Shown: positions 32,974 to 42,141, counted from the stretch's first letter. The stretch is 64,000 nt of DNA from Sphingomonas sp. R647 (GCF_020177055.1 NZ_JAIQXT010000003.1:248001-312000), one strand, 5' to 3'. Notes: generated by a model not told the origin, from the sequence alone. Numbers and translations: made by a program.

Positions 32974-34202
32974 TAAGCAGCCGCCACCTTCTTCCGCCGC
33001 AGCTTCGGACTCCCCGATTGCAGCACCCCGCGCCGGAACAGCCGTGCGGCGATCGTCACGGTGATGATCACCCACAGCGCCTGCCACGCCAGCGCCGCGA
33101 AATGCCGCCACAGCTCCGGTGAGTTCGCCGCGCGCGCCGCCATCGCGAAGGGCGAGCTGAACGGGAACAGCTCCGCCGCCGTTGCGACCCAGCTGTCCGG
33201 GCTCGCCGCCGCCGCCGAAGCAAAGCCGAACATCGCGACCTGGAAGATCGTGATCGGCAGCGACATCATCTGCAACTCGCGCTGTGTCGCCGCCTGCGCG
33301 CCCAGCCCCAGGAACACCGCGCCGAGCAGCAGATAGGCCATCACGAAATAGGCGAGGAACAGCAGCACATAGGCCGTCGTGCCGACCGCCGGGCCGATGT
33401 CGGAGAATGCGATCGCCAGCCTGCCGGGCAGGAACGCGCCGACATTGACGACGACCGTACCCCAGAACAGCAGGAACAGGATCGCCACGCCGAACATGCC
33501 GAGCAGCTTGCCAAAGAACACGCTTTCCAGCGGCACCGCGGCGGCGAGGATTTCGATCACCTTGTTCGACCGCTCCTCCGCCATTGTGCCGACCACCTGT
33601 CCGGCCAGCATTAGCGAAACGATGAACAGCGCGAACACGGTGAAGAACGCGGCCTGACCCTGTCCGCTCGCCGAGGTGGTGGTGCGTGAAATGACGGTTT
33701 TGGTCGCTTCGCTCAGCGGCGCATCGGTGCCGGCGCGATTCGCGCGCAGGACCTGATTGGCCAGCTCCGCGAGATACTCGGCCGAGCGCGGACCATTCTG
33801 AACATGCAGGATCTGTGGCCGTTCGAACGGGCCGTAGAGGACGGCATAGGTATCGACGCCCTTGCGCTCGATCATTGCCTTGGCCTGCGCGCGCGGATTG
33901 GCACTCGGCGCTTCGACGATCAGCTTGGCCGGTTGCTCGCTGGCGCGGAACAGGCGGCGCATCTGCTTGTCCATCGCGATTGCAGAGCGCGCCTGCTCGC
34001 CATTGGCAAGGATCACGATGCGCGACTGCGAATCACCGCTCTTCGCCATCGTCGCGGCGCCGAGGCCACCGATCGTGCCGAACGCCAGCATCATCAGCGG
34101 CGCGAGCAGGAACAGCAGGAAGGTGGGGGTGAACACCGTCGCCACGAAATCGCGGCGGGCGATCGTCATCGTCTGGCGCACCAGTCGGGTAAAGCCGTTC
34201 AT
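32973..34202 (-). CDS. ABC-2 type transporter permease (NatB-like)
   Basis: 409 residues. One N-terminal membrane helix (RRDFVATVFTPTFLLFLLAPLMM) is followed by a large extracytoplasmic domain (about 45-180) and then five or six helices with LMLAGQVVGTMAEERSNKVIEILAAAVPLESVFFGKLLG, split here as the family block. This is the NatB/YhaP plan. With the ATPase next to it, it probably exports Na+ or a drug-like compound; the substrate is not known. The gene overlaps the ATPase by four bases. Confidence 0.88.
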   Translation of the reverse strand: MNGFTRLVRQTMTIARRDFVATVFTPTFLLFLLAPLMMLAFGTIGGLGAATMAKSGDSQSRIVILANGEQARSAIAMDKQMRRLFRASEQPAKLIVEAPSANPRAQAKAMIERKGVDTYAVLYGPFERPQILHVQNGPRSAEYLAELANQVLRANRAGTDAPLSEATKTVISRTTTSASGQGQAAFFTVFALFIVSLMLAGQVVGTMAEERSNKVIEILAAAVPLESVFFGKLLGMFGVAILFLLFWGTVVVNVGAFLPGRLAIAFSDIGPAVGTTAYVLLFLAYFVMAYLLLGAVFLGLGAQAATQRELQMMSLPITIFQVAMFGFASAAAASPDSWVATAAELFPFSSPFAMAARAANSPELWRHFAALAWQALWVIITVTIAARLFRRGVLQSGSPKLRRKKVAAA

Positions 34203-35125
34203 GCCGCTGCCGCCTCTTCCAGTGCCTGCGCGCCGACGATCTTGACGAACACATCGTGCAGCGAGGGCCGTTCGATCGACAGGCCCGAAATGCCGTATCC
34301 GGCGTCGATCAGCTTGACCAGCAACGCCTCGATCCCCTCATCCGGCATGGTGAAGCGCCAGCCGCCGGCGCTGTCCTCGACCGCATCGGCGGGGAGCAGC
34401 GCGGCGATGCCGGCATCGGCGCGGTGCGGCACATAATGCGCCTTGTGTGGCAGGGTCGCGCGCGCATCGGCCATGCTACCCTCGAACCGCACCTTGCCGC
34501 CCGCGATGATCGTCAGCCGGTCGCACAGCCGTTCGGCATGCGCCATGACGTGCGTCGAAAACAGGATCGTCGCGCCGCGGTCACGTTCGGCCAGGATCAG
34601 CTTCTCCAGCCGCTCCTGATTGACCGGGTCGAGGCCGGAAAAGGGTTCGTCGAGCACGAGCAGGTCGGGCTGATGGACGACCGACCCCAGCAGCTGGACG
34701 AGCTGCGCCATGCCCTTGGACAGCTTGCGGATCTTCTGATCGGTGGCGTGGCCGAGGCCCGCAGCCTCCATCAGTTCGACCGCGCGCTTGCGCCCGGTCT
34801 TCCAGTCCAGCCCGCGCAGCGCGCCCATGAACGCGATCGCATGGGTCGCCTTCATGCTGGGGTAAAGGCCGCGTTCCTCGGGCAGATAGCCGACCCGGTC
34901 GCTCATCTGGCGCGGGTTCGCGCTGCCGAGCATGGTGCGCTCGCCCTCATCGGGCTCGATGATGCCAAGCAGCATGCGCAGCGTCGTGGTCTTGCCCGCG
35001 CCATTGGGGCCGAGCACGCCATAGATCATGCCCTTGGGCACCGCGATATCGACGCCATCGACCACGCGGCGGTCGCCGAAGCGTTTGACGAGGCCTTGGG
35101 CGGTGACCGCCAATTCGTGATGCAA
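34199..35125 (-). CDS. ABC transporter ATP-binding protein (NatA-like)
   Basis: 308 residues from the TTG at 35125, chosen because GAGGGG lies just upstream and the domain (LAVTAQGLVKRFGDRRVVDG) starts there. A longer version from GTG 35185 would overlap queG. Walker A is GPNGAGKTTTLRM, signature LSKGMAQLVQ (SKGM instead of SGGQ), Walker B LLVLDEPFSGLDP and H-loop FSTHVMAHAERL. The C-terminal extension (about 220-308) is typical of NatA/YhaQ. It forms an exporter with the permease that follows. Confidence 0.9.
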   Translation of the reverse strand: MHHELAVTAQGLVKRFGDRRVVDGVDIAVPKGMIYGVLGPNGAGKTTTLRMLLGIIEPDEGERTMLGSANPRQMSDRVGYLPEERGLYPSMKATHAIAFMGALRGLDWKTGRKRAVELMEAAGLGHATDQKIRKLSKGMAQLVQLLGSVVHQPDLLVLDEPFSGLDPVNQERLEKLILAERDRGATILFSTHVMAHAERLCDRLTIIAGGKVRFEGSMADARATLPHKAHYVPHRADAGIAALLPADAVEDSAGGWRFTMPDEGIEALLVKLIDAGYGISGLSIERPSLHDVFVKIVGAQALEEAAAA

Positions 35126-35166
35126 CTGGAATCCCCTCGCTTGGCTTACCGTGGTAGCGGGGGGTG

Positions 35167-36210
35167 ATGCATGAGCGCAAGTCACTCGAATCCCTAATCC
35201 GCGAAAAGGCGGCGGAGCTGGGCTTTGCCGCCTGCGGCTTCGCGTCGGCCGACGCCGCGCCGCTCGCCGGCAAGCGGCTGCGTGAATGGCTCGCGGAGGG
35301 CCGCCACGGCGACATGATCTGGATGGAGGAGCGCGCGCACCACCGCGAAAGCCCCGCCGGACTGTGGCCCGAGGTCCGCAGCGTGATCGCGCTCGGCATG
35401 AGCTACGCCCCCGCGCTCGATCCGCTCGCGCTCGCAGGGGAGGGGGATCGTGGCCGCATCTCGGTCTATGCGCAGGGCGCGGACTATCACGATGTGGTCA
35501 AAAAGGCGCTCAAGGCGCTCGGCCGCTGGCTGGCGCAGGAGGCGGGGTGCGACCTCAAGGTGTTCGTCGACACCGCCCCGGTGATGGAAAAGCCGCTATC
35601 GGAGGCTGCGGGGCTGGGCTGGCAGGGCAAGCACACCAATCTGGTCAGCCGTCAGCATGGCAGCTGGCTGTTCCTCGGCGCGATCTACACGACGCTAGAG
35701 CTCGCACCCGACACGCCCGGCCGCGACCGCTGCGGGTCGTGCGACGCCTGCCAGCGCGCCTGCCCGACCGACGCGTTTCCCGCGCCCTACACGCTCGATG
35801 CGCGGCGCTGCATTTCGTACCTGACGATCGAGCATAAGGGGCCGATCCCGGAGGAGTTTCGCGAAGGGATCGGCAACCGCATCTATGGCTGCGACGATTG
35901 CCTCGCGGTGTGTCCGTGGAACAAGTTCGCGCAGGTTGCCGCGCGCAACTTGGCCTTCGCCCCGCGCGCCGAACTGACCGCACCCGAACTCACCGATCTG
36001 CTCGCGCTCGACGATGCCGGGTTCCGGCAGGTGTTCTCCGGCTCCCCGATCAAGCGCATTGGACGCGACCGCATGGTGCGCAACTGCCTGATCGCGGCGG
36101 GGAACAGCGGCGATCCGGCACTGCGTCCGGCGGTCGCGGCACTGGTGGACGACCCCGATCCGGTGGTAAGCGAGGCGGCAGACTGGGCGCTGGCGAAGCT
36201 CGGCGGATAG
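35167..36210 (+). CDS. queG: Epoxyqueuosine reductase
   Basis: 347 residues. It reduces epoxyqueuosine in tRNA to queuosine, using cobalamin and two [4Fe-4S] clusters. The cluster ligands are in [16 protein letters not shown] and [13 protein letters not shown]; the N-terminal domain has [13 protein letters not shown] and [12 protein letters not shown], and a HEAT-like end ([29 protein letters not shown] split) binds tRNA. GTG at 35164 would add one residue. It is divergent from the ABC genes, with only about 40 bases between. Confidence 0.95.
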   Translation: MHERKSLESLIREKAAELGFAACGFASADAAPLAGKRLREWLAEGRHGDMIWMEERAHHRESPAGLWPEVRSVIALGMSYAPALDPLALAGEGDRGRISVYAQGADYHDVVKKALKALGRWLAQEAGCDLKVFVDTAPVMEKPLSEAAGLGWQGKHTNLVSRQHGSWLFLGAIYTTLELAPDTPGRDRCGSCDACQRACPTDAFPAPYTLDARRCISYLTIEHKGPIPEEFREGIGNRIYGCDDCLAVCPWNKFAQVAARNLAFAPRAELTAPELTDLLALDDAGFRQVFSGSPIKRIGRDRMVRNCLIAAGNSGDPALRPAVAALVDDPDPVVSEAADWALAKLGG

Positions 36211-36221
36211 GGGAGGGGACG

Positions 36222-36557
36222 ATGCGCCTGTTTCAAATCTTGCTGATTGCACTGTGGCTGGTGCTGGTGGCCTACACCGGCGTCGTGATCGCCCGGCACG
36301 GCATCGACCTGTTGCCCGTATTCTTCGGCGACATGGCCAAGGTCGCCTGGCCGGGGCAGTTCAACCTCGACTTTATGTGCTTCCTCGTTCTGTCCGCGCT
36401 GTGGACGGCGTGGCGCAGCGGCTTTTCGGCGGGTGGCCTGACGCTGGCGCTAGTCGCGTTCTTCGCTGGCGCGGGATTCCTGCTGCCTTATCTGCTGTGG
36501 CTGACGATCAGCGCGCAGGGGGACATGCGCCGGGTCCTACTCGGCACGCGCGCCTAA
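36222..36557 (+). CDS. Small membrane protein, three or four helices
   Basis: 111 residues with hydrophobic segments near 5-25, 48-62, 66-85 and 88-98. The ribosome binding site GGGAGGGGAC precedes the ATG by a short gap. No family name is recognised; similar proteins in other bacteria are annotated as uncharacterised. It follows queG by 11 bases and is probably cotranscribed with it. Confidence 0.7.
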   Translation: MRLFQILLIALWLVLVAYTGVVIARHGIDLLPVFFGDMAKVAWPGQFNLDFMCFLVLSALWTAWRSGFSAGGLTLALVAFFAGAGFLLPYLLWLTISAQGDMRRVLLGTRA

Positions 36558-36567
36558 CGCCACTCTT

Positions 36568-36611
36568 AGCCCCTCCCGCTTGCGGGAGGGGTTGGGGAGG
36601 GTCTTCTTCTT
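36568..36611. repeat. Family 3 repeat, half copy, possible terminator
   Basis: CCCCTCCCGC and GCGGGAGGGG form a hairpin, followed by TTGGGGAGGGTCTTCTTCTT. The same sequence order occurs near 38820-38909. It lies between two convergent genes and could terminate both. Confidence 0.65.
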
Positions 36612-36613
36612 CT

Positions 36614-36991
36614 TTACCGCCCCGCGCGGCTCGCCCGGATCGCCGCGGCACAGCTCGCCTGATCGATCGGCGAACCGTCGCGCTGGCGGGTCTCGGCAAA
36701 GGTAACCACCGGATCGCCGCGCCCGGACTTGGGCGGGTAGAGATAGGCGTCGAGCACGCAGATCGGCCCGCCGAACTGCAGCTTGCGCGCGCTGCCCTCG
36801 GTCACGTCGAGCAGCGGGCGGCCGAATTGCGCGATCAGCGCATTGGCGCTGGCACCCATCACCGTGGTCAGCGCGGCCATGCCCGGCTGGGGCACCGGCA
36901 CCGGCGCGGCGCGGCCGGGCGGGGGAATGACGCCGCCGCCGCCACAGGCGGACAACAGGACAAGGGCGGTCAGCGCCGCAATCACTCTCAC
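36614..36991 (-). CDS. Hypothetical lipoprotein
   Basis: 125 residues from GTG 36991, which overlaps the EI24 gene stop by four bases. A signal sequence with lipobox (LTALVLLSACGG) is followed by a Pro-rich linker and a soluble domain with ALIAQFGRPLLDVTEGSARKL and CVLDAYLYPP, a pattern like SmpA-type or YfiO-unrelated small lipoproteins. Cys near the end (QASCAAAIRA) may pair with the domain Cys. The family is not recognised. Confidence 0.75.
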   Translation of the reverse strand: MRVIAALTALVLLSACGGGGVIPPPGRAAPVPVPQPGMAALTTVMGASANALIAQFGRPLLDVTEGSARKLQFGGPICVLDAYLYPPKSGRGDPVVTFAETRQRDGSPIDQASCAAAIRASRAGR

Positions 36992-37680
36992 TTGGGGCTT
37001 CTCCGGTGGAACATGTGCGTCGCCATCGCCGCGCCGACGATCGGCGCGATCAGATTGACGAACGGGATGAAGAACAATCCGGTTCCCGCCGCGCCGGTCG
37101 CAAATCGGACGAGCCGGGTGGAGGCGCGCCAACGCTGCACATCGCGCGCGGGCATGTGGCGCACCGCGACCATGTCCCCCAGATCGCGCCCGAGCAGCCA
37201 GCTGTTGACGATGAAGAAGGCGATCGGCGTGCCGATTCCGGTCACCATCAGGATCAGGTAAAGCGGCGAGAGCGCAAGGTTGACCAGCAGCGCGCGCCCG
37301 GCCGAGCGCAGCCCCATCGCGGCGGAGCGCGCAAAGCTGAGCTCGCGCGCGGCGGCGAAGCGTTCGGGATAATGCTTCGCCTCGACCGCATGGACCACCT
37401 CGTCCGCGAACACGCCGATCACCGCGATCGCGATCACGCGGAACAACAGCCAGGCGCCGAGCAGCGCGATCAGGAACGCGGCTGCGGCGGCAAGGCTCGC
37501 CATGCTCTGGCTGGCGGCGAAAGTGGTCGCGACGAGATATTCGATCCCGAACCACAGACCCGCGCCGAGCGCGGCAAAGATCGCCAGCGTCACCAGCATC
37601 GACTTGGCAAACACCGCGACGATCCGCTTGTCGCCGAGCTGGCCGATCGAAAGGAGCAGCGCCTGGATCATCACGCGCAT
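36988..37680 (-). CDS. EI24 domain (CysZ-like) membrane protein
   Basis: 230 residues with four clear membrane segments or pairs (about 25-50, 63-90, 125-150, 195-215). LSPLYLILMVTGIGTPIAFFIVNSWLLGRDLGD and the preceding ELSFARSAAMGLRSAG are typical of the EI24/CysZ family. CysZ is a sulfate permease in enterobacteria; many alphaproteobacterial members are not linked to sulfate, so function is open. It is cotranscribed with the lipoprotein gene. Confidence 0.85.
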   Translation of the reverse strand: MRVMIQALLLSIGQLGDKRIVAVFAKSMLVTLAIFAALGAGLWFGIEYLVATTFAASQSMASLAAAAAFLIALLGAWLLFRVIAIAVIGVFADEVVHAVEAKHYPERFAAARELSFARSAAMGLRSAGRALLVNLALSPLYLILMVTGIGTPIAFFIVNSWLLGRDLGDMVAVRHMPARDVQRWRASTRLVRFATGAAGTGLFFIPFVNLIAPIVGAAMATHMFHRRSPK

Positions 37681-37769
37681 CGATGCGGGGGCGATTGCCC
37701 CAAGTCAACGCAGTTGCGCCGCACCGCGCCGCAGGATAGGCGCGCGACATCTATTCTCCGGAGAAAAAC

Positions 37770-38765
37770 GTGACCGCACCCACCCACGACGTCGTCGCGA
37801 TCGGCAACGCCATCGTCGACATTCTGGCCCAGGCCGAAGACAGCTTCATCGAAGAGATCGGCGTCGCCAAGGGCTCGATGCAGCTCATGTTCTCGCCCGA
37901 AGAGGCCGATGCCCTTTATTCCAAGATGGGTCCGGGCCGTGAGGTTTCGGGCGGGTCGGCGGCGAACACCGTTGCCGGCATGGCCGCGCTGGGCAGCCGC
38001 ACCGCGTTCATCGGCCAGGTCGCCGATGATCAGCTGGGCCAGGTGTTCGGCCATGACCTGCGCGCCGCCGGCGTCGATTTCGGCACTGCGGTCCGCGCGG
38101 GCCAGCCGACCACCGCGCGCTGCCTGATCTTCGTGACGCCGGATGGCCAGCGCACGATGAACACCTTCCTCGGCGCGTCGCAGTTCCTGCCTGAGGCAGC
38201 ACTCGACCGCGACCTGATCGCCAGCGGCGCGATCCTGTATCTCGAAGGCTATCTGTGGGATCCGGAAGAACCGCGCCAGGCGATGCGCGCCGCGATCGGC
38301 ATTGCGCGCGACGCCGGCCGCAAGGTCGCCTTCACGCTGTCGGACGTGTTCTGCATCAGCCGTCATGGTGACGATTTCCGCGCACTGATCGCCGAGGGCC
38401 TGGTCGACATCCTGTTTGCGAACGAGAATGAACTGCTCGCGCTGGCACAGGTCGAGGATTTCGACGCGGCGGTGGAGCAGGTTGCGGCGCAGGTGCCGAC
38501 GCTCGTCGTCACGCGCAGTGAGAATGGCGCGATTGCGATACAGGGCGGGGAGCGCGTTGCAGTCGCGGCCGAGCCGATCGAGCGCGTGGTCGACACCACC
38601 GGCGCGGGTGACCTGTTCGCGGCGGGCTTCCTGCACGGCCAGGCACAGGGCTGGGACGTCGCAAAGTCGCTGAAGCTCGGTGCGGTGTGCGCGGCGGAGA
38701 TCATCTCGCACTATGGCGCGCGGCCTGAGGCGGACCTCAAGGACGTCGCCGCAAAGCTCGGCTGA
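37770..38765 (+). CDS. PfkB family sugar kinase, probable adenosine kinase
   Basis: 331 residues, GTG start. The N-terminus DVVAIGNAIVDILAQ, the substrate motif VSGGSAANTVAGMAALG and the C-terminal DTTGAGDLFAAGFLHG with catalytic Asp near residue 280 are those of PfkB kinases. The NGR/adenosine-kinase-like alphaproteobacterial branch carries the SGGSAANT form and TARCLIFVTPDGQRTMNT. Phosphorylation of adenosine to AMP is the best guess; ribokinase-like use is possible. It stands alone with a bidirectional terminator downstream. Confidence 0.87.
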   Translation: MTAPTHDVVAIGNAIVDILAQAEDSFIEEIGVAKGSMQLMFSPEEADALYSKMGPGREVSGGSAANTVAGMAALGSRTAFIGQVADDQLGQVFGHDLRAAGVDFGTAVRAGQPTTARCLIFVTPDGQRTMNTFLGASQFLPEAALDRDLIASGAILYLEGYLWDPEEPRQAMRAAIGIARDAGRKVAFTLSDVFCISRHGDDFRALIAEGLVDILFANENELLALAQVEDFDAAVEQVAAQVPTLVVTRSENGAIAIQGGERVAVAAEPIERVVDTTGAGDLFAAGFLHGQAQGWDVAKSLKLGAVCAAEIISHYGARPEADLKDVAAKLG

Positions 38766-38828
38766 CCTTCTTTCCCTCTCCCGCTTTCGCGGGAGAGGGC
38801 GGGGCCCGCCGCGAAGCGGTGGGAGGGT

Positions 38829-38877
38829 GAGGGTCTTCTTCTTGAGGCGTAGCGATTGCCTCAAGAAGAAGACCCTC
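38829..38877. repeat. Perfect 20-bp inverted repeat in a family 3 element
   Basis: GAGGGTCTTCTTCTTGAGGC (38829-38848) and its exact complement (38858-38877) enclose 9 bases. It is flanked by CCCTCTCCCGC/GCGGGAGAGGG at 38774-38800 and by a CCCCTCCCGC hairpin at 38880-38910, so three nested hairpins lie in 140 bases. Confidence 0.75.
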
Positions 38878-38917
38878 CCCAACCCCTCCCGCGAAGGCGG
38901 GAGGGGCTAGAGACAAA

Positions 38918-38947
38918 AAAAGGGCCGGGGGAAACCCCGGCCCTTTT
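38918..38947. terminator. Bidirectional Rho-independent terminator
   Basis: A perfect stem of 13 bp (AAAAGGGCCGGGG with CCCCGGCCCTTTT) encloses GAAA. A/T tracts on both sides serve the adenosine kinase gene on the plus strand and the permease gene on the minus strand. Confidence 0.92.
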
Positions 38948-38970
38948 GCTTTGGGCAGTCGCCCCGGCCC

Positions 38971-40548
38971 TTAGTGGGTGCCGGGGGTGTGCGGCTCGAT
39001 CTCCGTCACCGCCTCGACCTCGTGGCTCTCCACGAGACCCTTGCCAAGATGGCTGCGGCTGCGGCTGTAGGCAAAATAGATCACCAGACCGACGGCGGCC
39101 CAGATCGGGAGCACCAGCATCGCCTCAAGCGGCAGGTTGAGGAACAGGAACACCGTTCCTGCGATCGTCGCCGGGCCGATCAGCCACAGCATCGGCGTCT
39201 TGAACTTGCGCGGCGTGTTCGGCGCGGTCTTGCGCAGGATCATCACCGCGATGGCGACCATCATGAACGCATAGAGCGTACCGGCATTGGCGATGTCCGC
39301 CAGCTTGCCGACGGGCAGGAATGCCGCCGCGACCGCGACCGCACCACCGGTGATGGCGGTGATGATGTGCGGTGTCTTCCACTTCGGGTGCACCGTGCTC
39401 CACGATTCGGGCAGCAGGCCATCGCGGCTCATCACGAATGCCACGCGGGTCTGGCCGAACAGCAGGATCAGGATGACCGACGGCAGCGCGACGAATGCGG
39501 CGATGCCCAGCATGTTACCCACGCCCGACCAGCCGATCTGACGCAGCACATGCGCCAGCGCTTCGTTCGAGCAGACGAGCGGGAGCGCATCGGCGGCATA
39601 GGTGGCGCACTGGCGCGCCAGCTCTTCCGACCCGGCGGGGAAGGGGACGCCATTCGGGCCCATGATCGGCTGACCGCCGACGGTGCCGACTGCGCCAGCC
39701 GCGACGAGGATGTAGAAGACGGTGCAAAACAGCAGCGATCCGATCAGGCCGATCGGCACGTTACGCTGCGGGTTCTTGGTCTCTTCAGCCGCGGTCGAAA
39801 CCGCGTCAAAGCCGACATAGGCGAAGAAGATCGTTGCCGCCGCGCCAACCGCGCCAAGTCCCGATCCGAAGCCGCCGAACACGCCAGCGGGCAGGAACGG
39901 GTTGAACTTTTCCATCGAGAAATACTCGCTGGGCAGGGTCAGCACGATGAACGCGGTCAGCGCGGTCACCTTGATCGCCACCAGCACCGCGTTGACGCGG
40001 GCGCTCTCGGTCGTGCCGACCATCAGCAGCCAGGTGACGAGCAGTGCGATCACGACCGCGGGCAGGTTGATGAACCCACCCTCGACGCCGCCGAGCGCCA
40101 GCGGCGCGCCGGCGAGGAACGCGGGAAGCTGGATCCCCAGGAACTCGTTCAAGATCGTCCCTGTGAAATAGCCGGACCACCCGACCGACACGGCGCTTGC
40201 CGCCACCGCATATTCAAGGACCAGCGCCCAGCCGACGGTCCAGGCGAGCACCTCGCCCATAGTCGCATAGGTATAGGTGTAGGCGGAGCCCGCGACCGGG
40301 ATCATCGCCGCGATTTCGGCGTAGCAGAGCGCCGCGACGATGCAGATCAGGCCGGCAATGGCGAAGGCGAGCATGAGGCCGGGACCGGCCTTCTGCGCGC
40401 CGGCTGCGGTCAACACGAAAATGCCCGTGCCGATGACGCAACCGATGCCGAACAAAGTGAGCTGGAACCATCCGAGCGAGCGATGGAGCGATTTCTTCTC
40501 CGCCGTCGCCAGGATCGCGCCGAGTGGCTTAACGCGACCAAATGTCAT
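38971..40548 (-). CDS. APC family amino-acid permease (cationic-type)
   Basis: 525 residues with about 12-14 membrane segments. The start KKSLHRSLGWFQLTLFGIGCVIGTGIFVLTAAGAQ and VAGSAYTYTYATMGEVLAW are classic for the CAT-like branch of the amino acid-polyamine-cation superfamily; YVGFDAVSTAAEETKNPQRNVPIG follows. It imports amino acids with protons or by exchange. A loop near residues 300-345 contains two Cys residues. It is monocistronic, with the terminator at 38918-38947. Confidence 0.92.
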   Translation of the reverse strand: MTFGRVKPLGAILATAEKKSLHRSLGWFQLTLFGIGCVIGTGIFVLTAAGAQKAGPGLMLAFAIAGLICIVAALCYAEIAAMIPVAGSAYTYTYATMGEVLAWTVGWALVLEYAVAASAVSVGWSGYFTGTILNEFLGIQLPAFLAGAPLALGGVEGGFINLPAVVIALLVTWLLMVGTTESARVNAVLVAIKVTALTAFIVLTLPSEYFSMEKFNPFLPAGVFGGFGSGLGAVGAAATIFFAYVGFDAVSTAAEETKNPQRNVPIGLIGSLLFCTVFYILVAAGAVGTVGGQPIMGPNGVPFPAGSEELARQCATYAADALPLVCSNEALAHVLRQIGWSGVGNMLGIAAFVALPSVILILLFGQTRVAFVMSRDGLLPESWSTVHPKWKTPHIITAITGGAVAVAAAFLPVGKLADIANAGTLYAFMMVAIAVMILRKTAPNTPRKFKTPMLWLIGPATIAGTVFLFLNLPLEAMLVLPIWAAVGLVIYFAYSRSRSHLGKGLVESHEVEAVTEIEPHTPGTH

Positions 40549-40681
40549 GATGAAGGTTTCCCCCTTGGCGACGCCGGAGTGACCGGTCGCCGCTGATACG
40601 AAAGCCCGGGGAGCCTAGCCGCAATTCAGTTGCGCGCAATCCCCGAATTGCGGCTTTGTTACAGATGTTACGTCGCGATCC

Positions 40682-41104
40682 TCAACCGATCGTGTCGCCG
40701 CGCGCGATCATCGCGTCCACGGTGCCGCGATCGACCAGCATCGGGCCGAGCTTGCGCCCCGCGAACAGGTGGACGTGGAGATGGCCGATCGTCTGGTGCG
40801 AATCTGCGCCAGTGTTGGCGAGCAGGCGATATCCCGGTGCGACCAGCCCGGCGTCGCGCGCAACCGTGCCCACTGCGCGGACGAATCCCGCAATCTCCGC
40901 GTCGCTCGCCCGCGCGCTGAAATCGTCCCAGCTGACATAGGCGCCCTTGGGGATCACCAGGATATGCGTCGGCGCGACCGGGGCGATATCGGGAAAGGCG
41001 AGGGCGTAATCGTCCTCATAGATGCGCTTGGCCGGAATCTCGCCGCGCAGGATCTTCGCGAAGATATTCTGGTCGTCATAGGGCTGAGTAGCGTCGACGG
41101 GCAT
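40682..41104 (-). CDS. HIT family nucleotide hydrolase (HINT-like)
   Basis: 140 residues from the ATG at 41104, preceded by AAAGGAG. The family marks are IFAKILRGEIPAKRIYEDD, PVAPTHILVIPKGAYVS and the catalytic HLHVHLFAG. HINT enzymes cleave AMP-lysine-like or other purine phosphoramidates. It lies 50 bases downstream of hisE on the same strand, a common pairing in alphaproteobacteria. Confidence 0.94.
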   Translation of the reverse strand: MPVDATQPYDDQNIFAKILRGEIPAKRIYEDDYALAFPDIAPVAPTHILVIPKGAYVSWDDFSARASDAEIAGFVRAVGTVARDAGLVAPGYRLLANTGADSHQTIGHLHVHLFAGRKLGPMLVDRGTVDAMIARGDTIG

Positions 41105-41153
41105 AAGGGGCTCCTTTGCCGCCGTCATAACCCCGCCGGAGCTGACGCGGAAG

Positions 41154-41474
41154 TCAGACCGCGCGCCCTGCCTTTTCCTCGATCCCCGAAACCCCTTCGC
41201 GCCGCGCGAGTTCGGCGCGGACATCATCGAGGCTCAGGTCCATGTCGGCGAGCAGGACGAGCAGATGAAAGATCAGGTCCGCCGCTTCGCCGGTCAGCCC
41301 GGCGCGGTCGTCCTGCACCGCGGCGATGACGGCCTCGACCGCTTCCTCGCCCAATTTCTGTGCGATCTTGGCGCGACCCTTGGCGGTCAATTTCGCGACA
41401 TAGGATGACGCCGGATCGCCCATGCGGCGGTCGCGGATCACGGATTCGAGCGTCGCGAGGATGTCGTCGGCCAT
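41154..41474 (-). CDS. hisE: Phosphoribosyl-ATP pyrophosphatase
   Basis: 106 residues from ATG 41474. It carries out the second step of histidine synthesis, phosphoribosyl-ATP to phosphoribosyl-AMP. SYVAKLTAKGRAKIAQKLGEEAVEAVIAA with the metal-binding EExxE-type helix and DLIFHLLVLLADMDLSLDDV are the family blocks. It is the last his gene on this strand, but two mini PEP-CTERM genes lie between it and hisF. hisI is not in the window. Confidence 0.95.
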   Translation of the reverse strand: MADDILATLESVIRDRRMGDPASSYVAKLTAKGRAKIAQKLGEEAVEAVIAAVQDDRAGLTGEAADLIFHLLVLLADMDLSLDDVRAELARREGVSGIEEKAGRAV

Positions 41475-41505
41475 GGTCGCGCAGTCGGTCAGCGCGGCTT
41501 TCCTG

Positions 41506-41703
41506 TCAATCCTGTGAACTGGCCTCGCGGCGCGCACGGGCGCGACGGCGCATGGCGCGCTGGGCAAGCCACAGCCCGACCGCCGCCATCGCGGCGAGCG
41601 CCAGATCGGACAGTTCGGGCATCGTCCGGCGGCTGATCTCGCCGCTATGCGCGGCGAATGCGGGGGCGGCGGTCAGTAGGATCAGGGGCAGGGCGCGGAT
41701 CAT
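41506..41703 (-). CDS. Mini-protein with a PEP-CTERM-like tail
   Basis: 65 residues from ATG 41703. A signal peptide (about 1-17, TAAPAFAAHS) is followed at once by MPELSDLALAAMAAVGLWL and a basic end QRAMRRRARARREASSQD. The order PE-x, hydrophobic helix, Arg cluster resembles a PEP-CTERM sorting signal, though PEP is reduced to PE. The mature part before it is only about 15 residues. It lies between hisE and another PEP-CTERM gene. Coding status is likely but not certain. Confidence 0.6.
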   Translation of the reverse strand: MIRALPLILLTAAPAFAAHSGEISRRTMPELSDLALAAMAAVGLWLAQRAMRRRARARREASSQD

Positions 41704-41780
41704 GGTGCGACCATAATCCGCGACCCCTGCCAAAAGGTTGAGGCGCGATTTCAGCGCGCCGGCGCCGCTTCAGCGAAGGA

Positions 41781-42017
41781 TCAATCCTCGCGCTTGCGAC
41801 GGCGGCGCATGATCGCGGCGCCAGCAATGCCGAGCGCGAACAGGCCGATCGCGGCAGGCTCGGGGATCGAGGTGGGGCTGCCGCCCGACGACCCGGTGCC
41901 GCCGCCCGACGACGATCCCGGCGGGGTCGAGCTGCTCGGCGGCTTGTCATAGGCAAGCGCCGGAGCGGCGGCGAAAGCTGCGGCGAGCGCGGCGAGGCGA
42001 AGGCTGGTTCGAATCAT
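41781..42017 (-). CDS. PEP-CTERM sorting-signal mini-protein
   Basis: 78 residues. A signal peptide (about 1-22, AAAPALAYD) is followed by a Ser/Gly/Pro-rich spacer of about 28 residues, then the canonical sorting signal IPEPAAIGLFALGIAGAAIMRRRRKRED. PEP-CTERM proteins are processed by an exosortase and exported; sphingomonads have many. The mature protein would be little more than a low-complexity tether. It sits between hisF and hisE on the same strand. Confidence 0.85.
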   Translation of the reverse strand: MIRTSLRLAALAAAFAAAPALAYDKPPSSSTPPGSSSGGGTGSSGGSPTSIPEPAAIGLFALGIAGAAIMRRRRKRED

Positions 42018-42141
42018 GGGGTTCTCCCTTTCCCTGTGGTTAGCGGGGGAGGGAGCAAGAAGCCTGCCAGCGGGTGCAAATGCGCCGGATCAGCCGGAGT
42101 CGAGGGTTAACGCGCCGACGTCGCAACCGGTAACTGTCAAA

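Noticed and set aside
36992..37750. Upstream extension of the lipoprotein frame
   Set aside because: The frame is open but overlaps the EI24 gene completely; the signal peptide and lipobox fix the start at 36991.
38974..40596. A 540-residue frame opposite the amino-acid permease
   Set aside because: Charged, low-complexity shadow of a membrane-protein gene.
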